Shown: positions 43,014 to 52,836, counted from the first letter of the stretch. The stretch is DNA of 64,000 nucleotides from Actinophytocola sp036378875 (GCF_036378875.1 NZ_DASUVO010000003.1:1-64000); one strand, 5' to 3'. The notes: generated by a model not told the origin, from the letters alone. Translations and numbers: made by a program.

Positions 43014-43526
43014 GTACTCGACTTCCAGCACGGGGCGGCCGTCACCGAAGTCGCGTTCGCGTCGGCGGCCCGTCGTGCTGAAGCCGAACGACTCGTAGAA
43101 GTGCCTGGCGCGGTTGGCGCCCGCCACCGTCCACGCCCGCACCCGGCGGAGCCGCGCCTCGACGATCTGGTCCCACGCCGCGTCCATCAACGTCCACGCC
43201 ACCCCGCTGCCCCACACCGACGGGTGCGCATACAGGTCGAAGACCTCGGCGTCCGACAGCTCCTGCGGACCGAAGTACGCGAACGCCACGACGCGGTCGC
43301 CGCGCTCCGCGAGCAGCAGCGTGTTCCGCTCGAACGTCCGGCCGGCCATCTCGTCCGCCCAGCCCTGCCGGCGCTCCTCCACCAACCTGCGCAACCAGTG
43401 CCCGTCGAACAGGTCGCGGTGCGCGACCCGCCACGCCTCGGCGTGAACCTCACCGATCGCGGCCGCGTCGGCGGGGTTCGCGTCCCTCACGAGCAGCGGT
43501 GCGCCGACTCCCCTCGGCAACACCAT
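42996..43526 (-). CDS. GNAT-family N-acetyltransferase
   Basis: Acetyl-CoA-dependent acyltransferase, 176 aa. ATG at 43526 (MVLPRGVGAPLLVRDANPADA) gives a typical GNAT start. Motif A, the acetyl-CoA pyrophosphate loop, reads FDLYAHPSVWGSGVAWTLMDAA, with G-x-G at the QxxGxG position. The late strand RAWTVAGANRARHFYESFGF is also typical. Substrate unknown. Its 3' end overlaps the thioesterase by 18 nt. Confidence 0.9.
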   Translation of the reverse strand: MVLPRGVGAPLLVRDANPADAAAIGEVHAEAWRVAHRDLFDGHWLRRLVEERRQGWADEMAGRTFERNTLLLAERGDRVVAFAYFGPQELSDAEVFDLYAHPSVWGSGVAWTLMDAAWDQIVEARLRRVRAWTVAGANRARHFYESFGFSTTGRRRERDFGDGRPVLEVEYLRTTR

Positions 43527-43631
43527 GCCGACACCATAGGTCAGACCAGCGCCCCACCACACACGGACCATGGAACTCCGGGCGTAGCGTCCCCGTTGTC
43601 CGGGCAAGGGCATTTTGCGGAAGGTTGTGCG

Positions 43632-44420
43632 ATGACCGGGACGATCATCTTCGTGGTGTTGGTGCTCGTGGTGGTCGCGCTGGGCGCGACCTACATGAAG
43701 AACCAGGCCAACGCCAAGCAACAGCGGCTCGAGGACGCCAAGGCCGAGGCCAGGCGGTGGGTGGAGCGGCTCGGCGGGCAGGTGATGAACCTGGTCGGCA
43801 CGGACGAGCCGTCGAAGCAGGCGCTCGCCGACGCCTCCGAGCGCTACAACGCGGCCGGTTCGCAGATGGAGCAGGCGACCACGATCGAGCAGGCCCGGCT
43901 GGTCACCAAGACCGCCCTGGAGGGCCTGTACTACGTGCGTGCCGCCCGCCTCGTCATGGGCCTTGACCCCGGACCGGACCTGCCGGAGGACGCGGAGCGC
44001 GAGCGGGCCGGCAAGGTCACCGAGGACCGCAACGTCAGCGTCGAGGGCCGCGACTACGCCGCCTCACCCGGGGCGGGCGACAACACGCCGTACTACTACC
44101 CCGGTGGCCGCGTGGCGGGCCGCCCTGTGCCTCAAGGCTGGTACAGCGAGCCGTGGTGGAAGCCGGCGCTCGTCGCCGGCGCCTGGGGCGTCGGGTCGAT
44201 GCTGCTGTTCAGCGCGATGTTCTCGGGGATGTACGGCATCCCGGACGCTGGCGCGTGGGAGGCCGGTTACGACGCCGGGCAGGCCGACGCCATGGAGAGC
44301 GGCGACGCCGGTGGTGACGCCGGCGGCGACTACGGGGACGCCGGTGGTGGTGACTACGGCGGCGGCGGTGACTGGGGCGGCGGCGGCGACTTCGGTGGCG
44401 GCGACTTCGGCGGGTTCTGA
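43632..44420 (+). CDS. Membrane protein with Gly/Asp-rich tail
   Basis: Protein of 262 aa; ATG at 43632, GGAAGG upstream. An N-terminal anchor (TIIFVVLVLVVVALGATYM) is followed by a helical, charged segment (KQQRLEDAKAEARRWVERLGG) of DUF1542-like appearance. A second hydrophobic span is at about 175-200 (PALVAGAWGVGSMLLFSAMF). The last 45 residues are almost all Gly, Asp, Tyr, Phe and Trp (GGGDYGGGGDW, GGGDFGGF), a low-complexity tail. Function unknown. The stop abuts the convergent nei stop with no gap. Confidence 0.8.
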   Translation: MTGTIIFVVLVLVVVALGATYMKNQANAKQQRLEDAKAEARRWVERLGGQVMNLVGTDEPSKQALADASERYNAAGSQMEQATTIEQARLVTKTALEGLYYVRAARLVMGLDPGPDLPEDAERERAGKVTEDRNVSVEGRDYAASPGAGDNTPYYYPGGRVAGRPVPQGWYSEPWWKPALVAGAWGVGSMLLFSAMFSGMYGIPDAGAWEAGYDAGQADAMESGDAGGDAGGDYGDAGGGDYGGGGDWGGGGDFGGGDFGGF

Positions 44421-45221
44421 TCAGGCCTGGCAGGTCGGGCACCAGTAGAGGTTGCGTGCCGCGAGCTCCGACTTGCGGATCGGCGTGCCGCACACCAGGC
44501 ACGGCTGGTCCGTGCGCCGGTAGACATACACCTCGCCGCCGTGACGGTCGACCCTCGGGGCCCTGCCCATCACGTGCGGCAGGTGCTCGTCGCGGACCGT
44601 GTCGATGCGGCCCTTGCGCACGCCGTCCTTCATCAGCGCCACCAGGTCGGTCCACATCGCCGACCACAGCGACTCGGTGACCGAACGCCCGGGCAGCAAC
44701 GGGTTCACGTTGTGCCGGAACAACAACTCGGCCCGGTACACGTTGCCGACCCCGGCCAGCACCTTCTGCTCCATCAGCAGCGCCGCGAGCGGCTGCGCCG
44801 ACCTGGTGATCCTGGCGAACGCCACGGCCGGATCGGCGTTGCGGCGCAACGGATCCGGCCCCAGTCGGGACAGCAACTCCTTACGCTCCGCGGTGTTCAG
44901 CACCTCGCAGCGGGTCGGCCCGCGCAGGTCGGTCCAGTGGGTCTGTCCCACCATGCGCATCCGCACCTGCCCGACCGGCAGCGTGGTCGGCAGCGGCTGC
45001 TCGGCGAACGCGCCGTACAGACCCAGGTGCACGTGGACGATCGCGTCCGGCCCGTACACGTGGAACAGGTGCTTGCCGTAGGCCTCGGCACGCAGCAGCA
45101 CCCGCCCGTCCACGTACGCGGACGAGAACCGGCCCTGCGGGCTCGTGACGAGCACGGGACGCTTGCCGTACCGCCTCTGGTGCAGCCGTGCGAGGCGGTG
45201 CAGCGTGTGCCCTTCCGGCAC
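44421..45221 (-). CDS. nei: Endonuclease VIII-type DNA glycosylase (Fpg/Nei)
   Basis: Base-excision repair glycosylase/AP lyase, 266 aa. ATG at 45221; after Met removal Pro2 is the nucleophile and Glu3 the acid (PEGHTLHRLA, the Nei rather than Fpg form). H2TH motif VLAGVGNVYRAELLFRHNVNP. C-terminal zinc finger CLVC...CPTC. The gene before it, rpiB, ends 3 nt upstream; the same nei-rpiB order occurs in mycobacteria. Confidence 0.94.
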   Translation of the reverse strand: MPEGHTLHRLARLHQRRYGKRPVLVTSPQGRFSSAYVDGRVLLRAEAYGKHLFHVYGPDAIVHVHLGLYGAFAEQPLPTTLPVGQVRMRMVGQTHWTDLRGPTRCEVLNTAERKELLSRLGPDPLRRNADPAVAFARITRSAQPLAALLMEQKVLAGVGNVYRAELLFRHNVNPLLPGRSVTESLWSAMWTDLVALMKDGVRKGRIDTVRDEHLPHVMGRAPRVDRHGGEVYVYRRTDQPCLVCGTPIRKSELAARNLYWCPTCQA

Positions 45222-45224
45222 GGC

Positions 45225-45704
<480 letters not shown>

Positions 45705-45722
45705 TCTGCCAGTTCTGGAAGC

Positions 45723-46493
45723 ATGTGCCCGGTGACGGTCTTCGAACAGGACGGCTTCGACCTTCGCGTCGAGTGGGGCCTGGACGGTGTACGCGCGCTC
45801 GGCCCGCACTGCGCGGTGTTGGTCATCGTGGACGTGTTGGTGTTCAGCACCACGGTGAACGTCGCGGTCGAGCAGGGGGCGCGGGTACTTCCGCTGCCCT
45901 GGCGGGACGAACGCGCGGCCGAGGTGGCGGGGGCCGCCGGCGCGACGCTGATTCCCACGGGCCTCGTCAACTTGGCCGGCCAGCCGACCGCGACGAGCGA
46001 CCCCGGCTGGACGTTACGACCGTCCTCGTTGGCGGGGAGCGTGCCGGCCGGCACCTTCCTCGCGATCAGCTCCGCCAACGGCTCGCACCTGTCCGCCGCG
46101 GCCGCCGAGTCAGGCGCGACCGTGCTGGCCGGCTGCCTGCGCAACGCGTCGGCGGTGGCCGCGAAAGCCGTCGAACTGGCCGGGGACGGGCCGATCGGTG
46201 TGGTCGCGGCCGGCGAGCGGTGGAAGAACGGCGACACGCTGCGGCCGGCGATCGAGGACTACCTGGGCGCGGGCGCGATCGTGGCCGCGATCACCGGGCG
46301 GACCACGCCGTCACCGGAAGCGACGCTGGCGGCGCTCACCTACCGGACCGCGCAGGTGGCGGAGCTGGTGACGGACTCCATCTCCGGGCGTGAGCTGGCG
46401 GTCGCCGGTGTGCCCAAGGACGTGGCGCTGGCCACCGAGATCGACGTCAGCACGGCCGTCCCGGTATTGACCGACGGTGTGTACGAGCAATGA
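45723..46493 (+). CDS. ComB-like 2-phosphosulfolactate phosphatase family protein
   Basis: Protein of 256 aa resembling ComB, a Mg-dependent acid phosphatase of coenzyme M synthesis. ATG at 45723 is used; GTG at 45732 is also possible. Family parts: VLVIVDVLVFSTTVNVAVEQGA, FLAISSANGSHLS, TVLAGCLRNASAVA, IGVVAAGERW. This organism would not be expected to make coenzyme M, so the real substrate is probably different. Its TGA stop is the first codon of a dispersed 29-nt repeat. Confidence 0.82.
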   Translation: MCPVTVFEQDGFDLRVEWGLDGVRALGPHCAVLVIVDVLVFSTTVNVAVEQGARVLPLPWRDERAAEVAGAAGATLIPTGLVNLAGQPTATSDPGWTLRPSSLAGSVPAGTFLAISSANGSHLSAAAAESGATVLAGCLRNASAVAAKAVELAGDGPIGVVAAGERWKNGDTLRPAIEDYLGAGAIVAAITGRTTPSPEATLAALTYRTAQVAELVTDSISGRELAVAGVPKDVALATEIDVSTAVPVLTDGVYEQ

Positions 46494-46519
46494 GCGGAGC
46501 TTGCGGAGCGAATCATCGG
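46491..46519 (+). repeat. Dispersed 29-nt repeat, copy a
   Basis: Begins TGAGCGGAGCTTGCGGAGCG. Differs from copies b and c at 2 of 29 positions. The leading TGA is the stop codon of the ComB-like gene. A weaker half copy, GCGGAGCCTGCGGAGCG, follows at about 46559. Confidence 0.75.
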
Positions 46520-46608
46520 TATCCAGGCCGCCGCCTCGAACGCGGAGGGCGCCGGTGGAGCGGAGCCTGCGGAGCGTTCCGGTGCCACGGAGCGGGCGAG
46601 GGGGCGGA

Positions 46609-47304
46609 ATGAGCGGCCGGTGGCTGGAGGTCGCGGACGGCGTTTACGCGCGCCGCTACGCCGAGCTGGACCAGACGCTCGGACTCGTGGTGGGCGACAC
46701 CCACTGCCTGGTCATCGACACGGGCACGGACGAACTGCACGGCGCCTCGATGGCGGCGGCGGTGCGGTTCGTGACGCCGTTGCCGTGGTCGGTGGTGATC
46801 ACGCACGCGCACTTCGACCACTTCTTCGGCACGAAGGCGTTCCTACCGGCTCCGGTGATCGCGCACGAGCGGTGCCGGGCGGTGATCCTGGCCGAAGGCG
46901 ACATGCAGCGGCGGGCGTGGTCGGCGCGCTACCGCTCCGAGGGCAAGGGCGAGCAGGCCGACCGCCTGGCCTCGGCCAAGCTGGTCGCGCCGAACGAGGT
47001 GATCAACTCGTCGGTGCTGCTGGACCTTGGCGGACGCACGGTCACGCTGATCCACCCCGGTCCGGCACACACCGACCACGATGTGATCGTGCACGTGCCG
47101 GACGTCGCCGTGGTGTTCGCGGGTGACCTCGTCGAGCAGGGCGCGCCGCCGTCGATCGGGCCGGACTCGCACGTGTCCGACTGGCCGGCGGCGCTCGACG
47201 CGATCATCGCGCTGGACCCCGCGATCGTCGTGCCGGGGCACGGCGATCCGGTGGACGTCGGCTTCGTGCGAAGACAACGTGACGAGCTGGCCAGAATGCG
47301 CTAG
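46609..47304 (+). CDS. Metallo-beta-lactamase-fold hydrolase
   Basis: Binuclear zinc hydrolase of the MBL fold, 231 aa. ATG at 46609. Zinc ligands: THAHFDH (His66, His68, Asp70, His71), the later His in HPGPAHTDHD, Asp in VVFAGDLVEQG and His in VVPGHGDPV. This is a glyoxalase-II-like arrangement, but the exact substrate is unknown. Flanked on both sides by copies of a 29-nt repeat, which suggests past rearrangement here. Confidence 0.92.
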   Translation: MSGRWLEVADGVYARRYAELDQTLGLVVGDTHCLVIDTGTDELHGASMAAAVRFVTPLPWSVVITHAHFDHFFGTKAFLPAPVIAHERCRAVILAEGDMQRRAWSARYRSEGKGEQADRLASAKLVAPNEVINSSVLLDLGGRTVTLIHPGPAHTDHDVIVHVPDVAVVFAGDLVEQGAPPSIGPDSHVSDWPAALDAIIALDPAIVVPGHGDPVDVGFVRRQRDELARMR

Positions 47305-47333
47305 TGAGCGGAGCTTGCGGAGCGAACCATCAG
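47305..47333 (+). repeat. Dispersed 29-nt repeat, copy b
   Basis: Begins TGAGCGGAGCTTGCGGAGCG and ends AACCATCAG. Identical over all 29 nt to the inverted copy at 53122-53150. Directly follows the MBL gene stop. The next 55 nt to the ALDH gene carry GAGCGGGCGAGG, also seen after copy a. Confidence 0.8.
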
Positions 47334-47387
47334 GCACCTGACCGACGACCGCCCGCTCGGAGCGTGCGATGAGCGGGCGAGGCGCGG

Positions 47388-48809
47388 TCAGATCTGGACG
47401 GCTTTCAGCTCGGTGAACTCCTCAAGCCCGAAGCGGCCGAACTCGCGGCCGTTGCCGGACTGCTTGAAACCGCCGAACGGCGCGCTGGTGTTGAACATCG
47501 CGCCGTTGATGTCCACCTGGCCCGCGCGCAGCTGCCCGGCCACGGCCTTGGCCCGGTCGACGTCGGCGCCGAACACGCCAGCCGCGAGCCCGTACTGGGT
47601 CCCGTTCGCGATGCGGACCGCGTCGGCCTCGTCGCTGTAGGGCAGGACCGACAGGACCGGGCCGAAGATCTCCTCCTGCGCGATCGTCATGTCCGGCTTC
47701 ACGTTGCCGAAGACTGTCGGGCGGACGAAGAAACCCTTGCCCTCCACCGGGTCCGGGCCGCCTGCCGCCAGCGTGGCGCCCTCCTCGACGCCCTTGCGGA
47801 TGTAGCCGACCACACGGTCCCGCTGCGCCGCCGACACCGCGGGCCCGAGCCGGGTGGACTCCAGGGCCGGGTCGCCCGGCACGTACTTCGCGGCCGCGGC
47901 GGCGGCCGCCTCGAGCGCCTCGTCGTGCCGGTCGGCGGGCACCAGCAGCCGGGTGAGCGCGCTGCACGCCTGCCCGTTGTTCATGAAGCAGTTGGCCACG
48001 GTGATCTTGGCGGCCCGCACGATGTCGGCGTCGGCCAGCGCGACCGACGCGGACTTGCCACCCAGCTCCAGTGCGATCTTCTTGACCGTCTCGGCGCCGA
48101 CGGCGGCCACGCGCCGGCCAGCGCGGGTCGAGCCGGTGAACGACACCATGTCCACGAGCGGGTGCGCGGCCAGCGCCTCGCCGACCACCGGGCCGGTGCC
48201 GTGGACCATGTTGAACACGCCGGCCGGCAGCCCGGCGTCGGCGATGATGTGTGCCAGCAGGCTGGCGGTCAGCGGGGCGACCTCGCTCGGCTTGAGCACG
48301 ACGGTGTTGCCCGCGACCAGGGCCGGGGTGACCTTGGCGACCATCTGCTGGAGCGGGAAGTTCCACGGGGTGATGGCCGCGACCACGCCGATCGGCTCCC
48401 GCACGATCGTCGAGTTGCCGACCGTCACCGGGTCGAGCGCGCCGGCCTCGACCGCCGCCAGCACGCCGGCCGTGATGCCGACGGGATTGGTGACCTGCAC
48501 CTTCGACGCGAACGTGATGGGGGTGCCGACCTCGGCGACGATCGTCGCGGCCAGCTCGGCGGCGCGTTCCCGCAGGCCGTCGTTGATCCGCTGGACGGCC
48601 GCGACCCGCTCGGCGAGTGGGGTGGCCGCCCAGCTCTCGAACGCCGATGCGGCGGCCGCGACCGCCGCGTCGGCCTCGGCGGCGGTGCCCGCCGGCACCG
48701 CCGCGATGATCTCCTCCGTCGTCGGGTTGACGACGTCGATCCGCTCCCCGTCCCCGTTGGCGAACGTGCCGTTGACGAAGTGGTGGGGCTGGACGGTAGG
48801 GGCGGCCAT
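47388..48809 (-). CDS. Aldehyde dehydrogenase
   Basis: NAD(P)-dependent aldehyde dehydrogenase, 473 aa. ATG at 48809 has GGAGG; another good start is the ATG at 48836 (adds 9 residues). Motifs: TPWNFPLQQMVAKVTPALVAG, KPSEVAPL, SFTGSTRAGRRV, catalytic Glu in ALELGGKS, catalytic Cys in NNGQACSALTRLLV, and EEIFGPVLSVLPY. Substrate not determinable. Not obviously in an operon with its neighbours. Confidence 0.95.
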   Translation of the reverse strand: MAAPTVQPHHFVNGTFANGDGERIDVVNPTTEEIIAAVPAGTAAEADAAVAAAASAFESWAATPLAERVAAVQRINDGLRERAAELAATIVAEVGTPITFASKVQVTNPVGITAGVLAAVEAGALDPVTVGNSTIVREPIGVVAAITPWNFPLQQMVAKVTPALVAGNTVVLKPSEVAPLTASLLAHIIADAGLPAGVFNMVHGTGPVVGEALAAHPLVDMVSFTGSTRAGRRVAAVGAETVKKIALELGGKSASVALADADIVRAAKITVANCFMNNGQACSALTRLLVPADRHDEALEAAAAAAAKYVPGDPALESTRLGPAVSAAQRDRVVGYIRKGVEEGATLAAGGPDPVEGKGFFVRPTVFGNVKPDMTIAQEEIFGPVLSVLPYSDEADAVRIANGTQYGLAAGVFGADVDRAKAVAGQLRAGQVDINGAMFNTSAPFGGFKQSGNGREFGRFGLEEFTELKAVQI

Positions 48810-48871
48810 CGGTCCTCCGTGATGTGACACGCTCATCGGGTTCGCTCCTCAGCCTGTCACATCCGCCTTGC

Positions 48872-49486
48872 TCAGTCGAAGGACAGCTCACCCGTCCGAG
48901 TGCGCTTCAGCTCGAAGAAGTTCGGGAAGCTCGCCAGCGCGACCGTGCCGTCGAACACCTTGAGCGCGTCCTCGCCCCTCGGGATCGACGTCAGCACCGG
49001 ACCGAAGAACGCGACGCCGTCGACGTGGATGGTCGGCGTGCCGACGTCCATGCCGACGGGGTCCATGCCCTCGTGGTGGCTCTTGCGCAGCGCCGCGTCG
49101 AACTCGTCGGTGTGCGCGGCCTCTGCCAGCTCCTCCGGCAGGCCAACCTCGGCGAGCGCCTCCTTGATGACCACGTCGAAGTCCTTGTTGCCCTGGTTGT
49201 GGATCCGGGTGCCCATCGCGGTGTACAGGTCGCGCAGAACCTCCTCACCGTGGTTCTGTGCGCCGGCGATCGCCACGCGCACCGGGCCCCAGCCCTTGGT
49301 CATGAGCTCCTGGTAGGACTCGGGCAGGTCGCGACCCTCGTTCAGCACCGCGAGGCTCATCACGCGGAAGCGGAGGTCGACGTCGCGCTGCTTCTCGACC
49401 TCGAGAATCCACCTCGAGGTGATCCAGGCAAACGGGCACAACGGGTCGAAGTAGAAATCGATCTTCGTCTTGCTCGATGTGGTCAT
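48872..49486 (-). CDS. DsbA-like mycothiol-dependent oxidoreductase, Mrx2 family
   Basis: Thioredoxin-fold protein with helical insertion, 204 aa, in the position of M. tuberculosis Rv2466c (Mrx2). ATG at 49486. The active-site region is FDPLCPFAWITSRWILEV: Cys17 is present, but the second cysteine of the CPWC motif known from the mycobacterial protein is Ala20. This points to a monothiol mechanism with mycothiol. The cis-Pro motif GTPTIHVDG and SIPRGEDAL are conserved. Divergent from pepN. Confidence 0.92.
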   Translation of the reverse strand: MTTSSKTKIDFYFDPLCPFAWITSRWILEVEKQRDVDLRFRVMSLAVLNEGRDLPESYQELMTKGWGPVRVAIAGAQNHGEEVLRDLYTAMGTRIHNQGNKDFDVVIKEALAEVGLPEELAEAAHTDEFDAALRKSHHEGMDPVGMDVGTPTIHVDGVAFFGPVLTSIPRGEDALKVFDGTVALASFPNFFELKRTRTGELSFD

Positions 49487-49601
49487 GCCGGTGGAAACGA
49501 CGGACTTGTTGCCGTTCTTCCCGCCTGGCGGGCCAAACGGCACCGCTGAGTGATTGGATGCGTTGAACAGGATTGTCAGTACCGAACAGCTGAGGTGACC
49601 A

Positions 49602-52163
49602 GTGGCTCCGCCCAACCTGACCCGTGACGATGCACACCAGCGTGCCGCGCTACTGGACGTGCGGTCCTACGACGTCGAGCTGGACATCACGGATGGCGGC
49701 GGCAAGCCCGGCGACACCACGTTCCGATCGGTCACGACCGTGCGGTTCGCGAGCAGGGAGGCCGGCGCGGACACGTGGATCGACCTGGTCGCCACGTCGG
49801 TCGAGAGCGCGACGCTGAACGGCACACCGCTCGACGTGTCCGCCTACCGCGAGGACGACGGCATCGCGCTGCCGTCGGTCGCGGAGGAGAACGAGCTGGT
49901 CGTCGACGCGACCTGCCGGTACATGAACACCGGGGAGGGCCTGCACCGGTTCGTCGACCCGGTGGACGGCGGCGTCTACCTGTACACGCAGTTCGAGACG
50001 GCCGACGCGAAGCGGATGTTCACCTGCTTCGACCAGCCGGACCTGAAGGCGACGTTCCGCTTCACGGTGATCGCGCCGCGGGACTCGACGGTGATCTCGA
50101 ACTCGCCGCTCGAGGCGAGCGAGCCAGAGCCCACCGGTGCGGTCCGTCACGTTTTCCAGACCACGAAACGGATGTCGACGTACGTGACCGCGCTCGTGGC
50201 CGGGCCGTACGCGCAGTGGCGGGACGAGTACTCCGACGAGCACGGCACGATCCCGCTCGGCCTGTACTGCCGCGCGTCGCTCGCCGAGCACATGGACGCC
50301 GAGCGGTTGTTCACCGAGACCAAGCAGGGTTTCGACTTCTACCACCGCAACTTCGGCGTGCCGTACCCGTTCGAGAAGTACGACCAGTGCTTCGTGCCGG
50401 AGTTCAACGCCGGCGCCATGGAGAACGCGGGCTGCGTGACGTTCCTCGAGGACTACGTCTTCCGCAGCAGGGTCACCCGGTACGCCTACGAGCGCCGGTG
50501 CGAGACCGTGCTGCACGAGCTGGCACACATGTGGTTCGGCGACCTGGTCACCATGCGGTGGTGGAACGACCTGTGGCTGAACGAGTCGTTCGCCACGTTC
50601 GCGAGCGTGCTGGCACAGGCCGGGGCGACCGAGTACCGCCACGCGTGGACGAGCTTCGCGAACATCGAGAAGTCGTGGGCCTACCGGCAGGACCAGCTGC
50701 CGTCGACGCACCCGGTGGCCGCGGACATCCCGGACGTGCAGGCCGTGGAGGTCAACTTCGACGGCATCACCTACGCGAAGGGCGCTTCGGTGCTCAAGCA
50801 GCTCGTGGCGTACGTGGGGCAGGAGCACTTCCTGTCCGGGCTGCGGGTGTACTTCGCCAAGCACGCGTGGGGCAACGCGACGCTGGCCGACCTGCTCGGA
50901 GCGCTCGAGGAGGCGTCGGGGCGGGACCTGTCGTGGTGGAGCGCGCAGTGGCTGGAGACGACCGGCCTGAACCCGTTGCGCCCGGTGTTCTCGGTCGACG
51001 ACGACGGCCGGTTCACCTCGTTCGCGATCACGCAGGGCGGGGCGAAGCCGGGCGCCGGCGAGCTGCGCACGCACCGGGTCGCCGTCGGCGTGTACGACGA
51101 GGAGAACGGGAAGATCGTCCGGACGCACCGCGTGGAGCTGGACGTGACCGGCGAACAGACGCCGGTGCCGTCGCTGGTCGGGGTGTCGCGCGGCAAGCTG
51201 GTGCTGGTCAACGACGACGACCTCAGCTACTGCACGATGCGGCTCGACCCGGACTCGCTCGCGACGCTCGTGGACCGCATCGGTGACATCGTCGAACCGC
51301 TGCCGCGCACGCTGTGCTGGTCGGCGGCGTGGGAGATGACCCGCGAGGCGGAGCTGAAGGCGCGGGACTTCGTGAAGCTCGTGTCCCAGGGGCTGCCGGC
51401 GGAAACCGAGGTCGGCGTCGTGCAGCGGCTGCTGCTGCAGGCGCAGACGGCGATCAACTCGTACGGGGACCCGGCGTGGGCGCCGACCGGGTGGGAGATG
51501 TTCACCGAGCGGCTGTTCGAGCTGGCGGCGGACCCGGCGACGGAGTCGGACCAGCAGCTGGCGTTCGTGAACGCGCTGACCGGCTCGGTGCTGACCGAGG
51601 CACAGATCGCCGTGCTGCGTGGCTGGCTGGACGGTTCGGCGTCGCTGCCGGGCCTGGTGGTCGACACGGACCTGCGGTGGCGGCTGCTGCACGCACTGGT
51701 GGCCCACGACGCGGCCACGGAGGATGAGATCGAGGCGGCACTGTCGGCCGACCCGACCGCGACGGGCCGCCGCCAGGCGGAGCGAGCCCGTGCCCTGCGT
51801 CCGGTGGCCGACGTGAAGGCGGAGGCCTGGCGACGCGCGGTGCACGACGACGAGCTGCCGAACGCCATCAACGAGGCGATCATCGCGGGCTTCTCGCACC
51901 CGGCGCAGAAGGAACTGCTGGCGCCGTACGTGTCCCGGTACTTCGCGGACGTGGCGGAGGTGTGGGCCCGCCGGTCGAGCGAGCGCGCACAGCCGGTGGC
52001 GCTGGGCCTGTACCCGTCGTGGGCGGTGGCGGAGTCGACGGTGGCCGCGTCGGACGAGTGGCTGGCCGACGAGTCCCACCCACCGGCCCTACGCCGCCTG
52101 GTCACAGAAGGCCGAGCAGGCATCCTCCGCGCACTGGCCGCCCGCCAGTTCGACGCCCAATAA
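49602..52163 (+). CDS. pepN: Aminopeptidase N (M1)
   Basis: Zinc aminopeptidase that trims N-terminal residues from peptides in the cytoplasm, 853 aa. GTG at 49602 follows GAGGTGA. GAMEN exopeptidase motif at residues 271-275 (AGAMENAG). Zinc site His305, Glu306, His309 in HELAHMWFGD and Glu328 in WLNESFA. A helical ERAP1-type C-terminal domain fills the second half. Length is normal. A palindromic array separates it from the convergent DUF5130 gene. Confidence 0.98.
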   Translation: MAPPNLTRDDAHQRAALLDVRSYDVELDITDGGGKPGDTTFRSVTTVRFASREAGADTWIDLVATSVESATLNGTPLDVSAYREDDGIALPSVAEENELVVDATCRYMNTGEGLHRFVDPVDGGVYLYTQFETADAKRMFTCFDQPDLKATFRFTVIAPRDSTVISNSPLEASEPEPTGAVRHVFQTTKRMSTYVTALVAGPYAQWRDEYSDEHGTIPLGLYCRASLAEHMDAERLFTETKQGFDFYHRNFGVPYPFEKYDQCFVPEFNAGAMENAGCVTFLEDYVFRSRVTRYAYERRCETVLHELAHMWFGDLVTMRWWNDLWLNESFATFASVLAQAGATEYRHAWTSFANIEKSWAYRQDQLPSTHPVAADIPDVQAVEVNFDGITYAKGASVLKQLVAYVGQEHFLSGLRVYFAKHAWGNATLADLLGALEEASGRDLSWWSAQWLETTGLNPLRPVFSVDDDGRFTSFAITQGGAKPGAGELRTHRVAVGVYDEENGKIVRTHRVELDVTGEQTPVPSLVGVSRGKLVLVNDDDLSYCTMRLDPDSLATLVDRIGDIVEPLPRTLCWSAAWEMTREAELKARDFVKLVSQGLPAETEVGVVQRLLLQAQTAINSYGDPAWAPTGWEMFTERLFELAADPATESDQQLAFVNALTGSVLTEAQIAVLRGWLDGSASLPGLVVDTDLRWRLLHALVAHDAATEDEIEAALSADPTATGRRQAERARALRPVADVKAEAWRRAVHDDELPNAINEAIIAGFSHPAQKELLAPYVSRYFADVAEVWARRSSERAQPVALGLYPSWAVAESTVAASDEWLADESHPPALRRLVTEGRAGILRALAARQFDAQ

Positions 52164-52298
52164 CCCGCGAGTCCAACCGCCACGACCCGCGTGTCCAACA
52201 CCAGAGACCGGTGAGTTCAACATATCGAGTTCTCGCGATTTGTTGAACTCACCGGTCTGGAGTGTTGGACACGCGGGTCTGGAGTGTTGGACACGCGG
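52164..52298. repeat. Convergent palindromic array, element 3
   Basis: Directly after the pepN stop. Left units: CCCGCGAGTCCAACCG, CCCGCGTGTCCAACAC, CCGGTGAGTTCAACATATCG. Inverted right units: CGATTTGTTGAACTCACCGG, GTGTTGGACACGCGGGT, GTGTTGGACACGCGG. Nearly the same units as at 22508-22645. Confidence 0.8.
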
Positions 52299-52330
52299 AA
52301 GCGCCGCAGGCCCACAAGCCTGCGGCGCTT
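52299..52330. terminator. Bidirectional hairpin terminator
   Basis: Perfect 13-bp stem AAGCGCCGCAGGC / GCCTGCGGCGCTT, 6-nt loop, at the end of the palindromic array and just before the DUF5130 stop. Confidence 0.8.
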
Positions 52331-52338
52331 TGCGTTGT

Positions 52339-52836
52339 TCAGTGTTTCGGGCCGGCCTGGTCGGTCAGCATGCGGAGGCCGCTTACCAGGCCGCCGATGA
52401 GGTCGCCCTCCTTGAAGGAGGCGACCATGCTCATCACGGCCAGGTTGCACGCGCGGTCGGGCAGGCGGCGCGACGAGTCGGCGCCCGTCACCACCTCGAC
52501 CTTCCGCTGGCCGGGCGAGACGGCGATCAGCACCGCGGCCGCGGCGGTGTCGCCGGACTCCGCGTGCAGTGACTCGGCCGTCGCGCGGGTGTCCTCGCCC
52601 AGCGCACCGACGTAGACGCTGAAGCCGAGGCCCGTGGTGCGGGCCGACAGCGTGAGTGCCTCGTCGAGCCGGGCCAGCTGCACCGAGTTGAACGGCAGCT
52701 CCGGCTTGGCCGGGTGGAACTCCTTGGCGACCGACACGCGGCCGCTCAACGTCACCACCGCGGCGTGGCCGTGTTCGACGTCCTCGTCGAGCACGTCGCC
52801 GGGCCTGCCATGCAGTACGACCTCACCAGCTGCCAC
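52339..52836 (-). CDS. DUF5130 protein (TPM-like)
   Basis: Conserved actinobacterial protein of 165 aa, in the place of Rv2468c. GTG at 52836 overlaps the upstream small gene by 14 nt. The core LARLDEALTLSARTTGLGFSVYVGAL and AVLIAVSPGQRKVEVVTG...RRLPD resemble a TPM fold, in which acidic residues may bind a metal or phosphate. No signal peptide or clear membrane span. Function unknown. Confidence 0.85.
   Translation of the reverse strand: MAAGEVVLHGRPGDVLDEDVEHGHAAVVTLSGRVSVAKEFHPAKPELPFNSVQLARLDEALTLSARTTGLGFSVYVGALGEDTRATAESLHAESGDTAAAAVLIAVSPGQRKVEVVTGADSSRRLPDRACNLAVMSMVASFKEGDLIGGLVSGLRMLTDQAGPKH

Noticed and set aside
49650..52079. 809-codon minus-strand frame opposite pepN
   Set aside because: Shadow of pepN, which has all M1 motifs in the plus frame.
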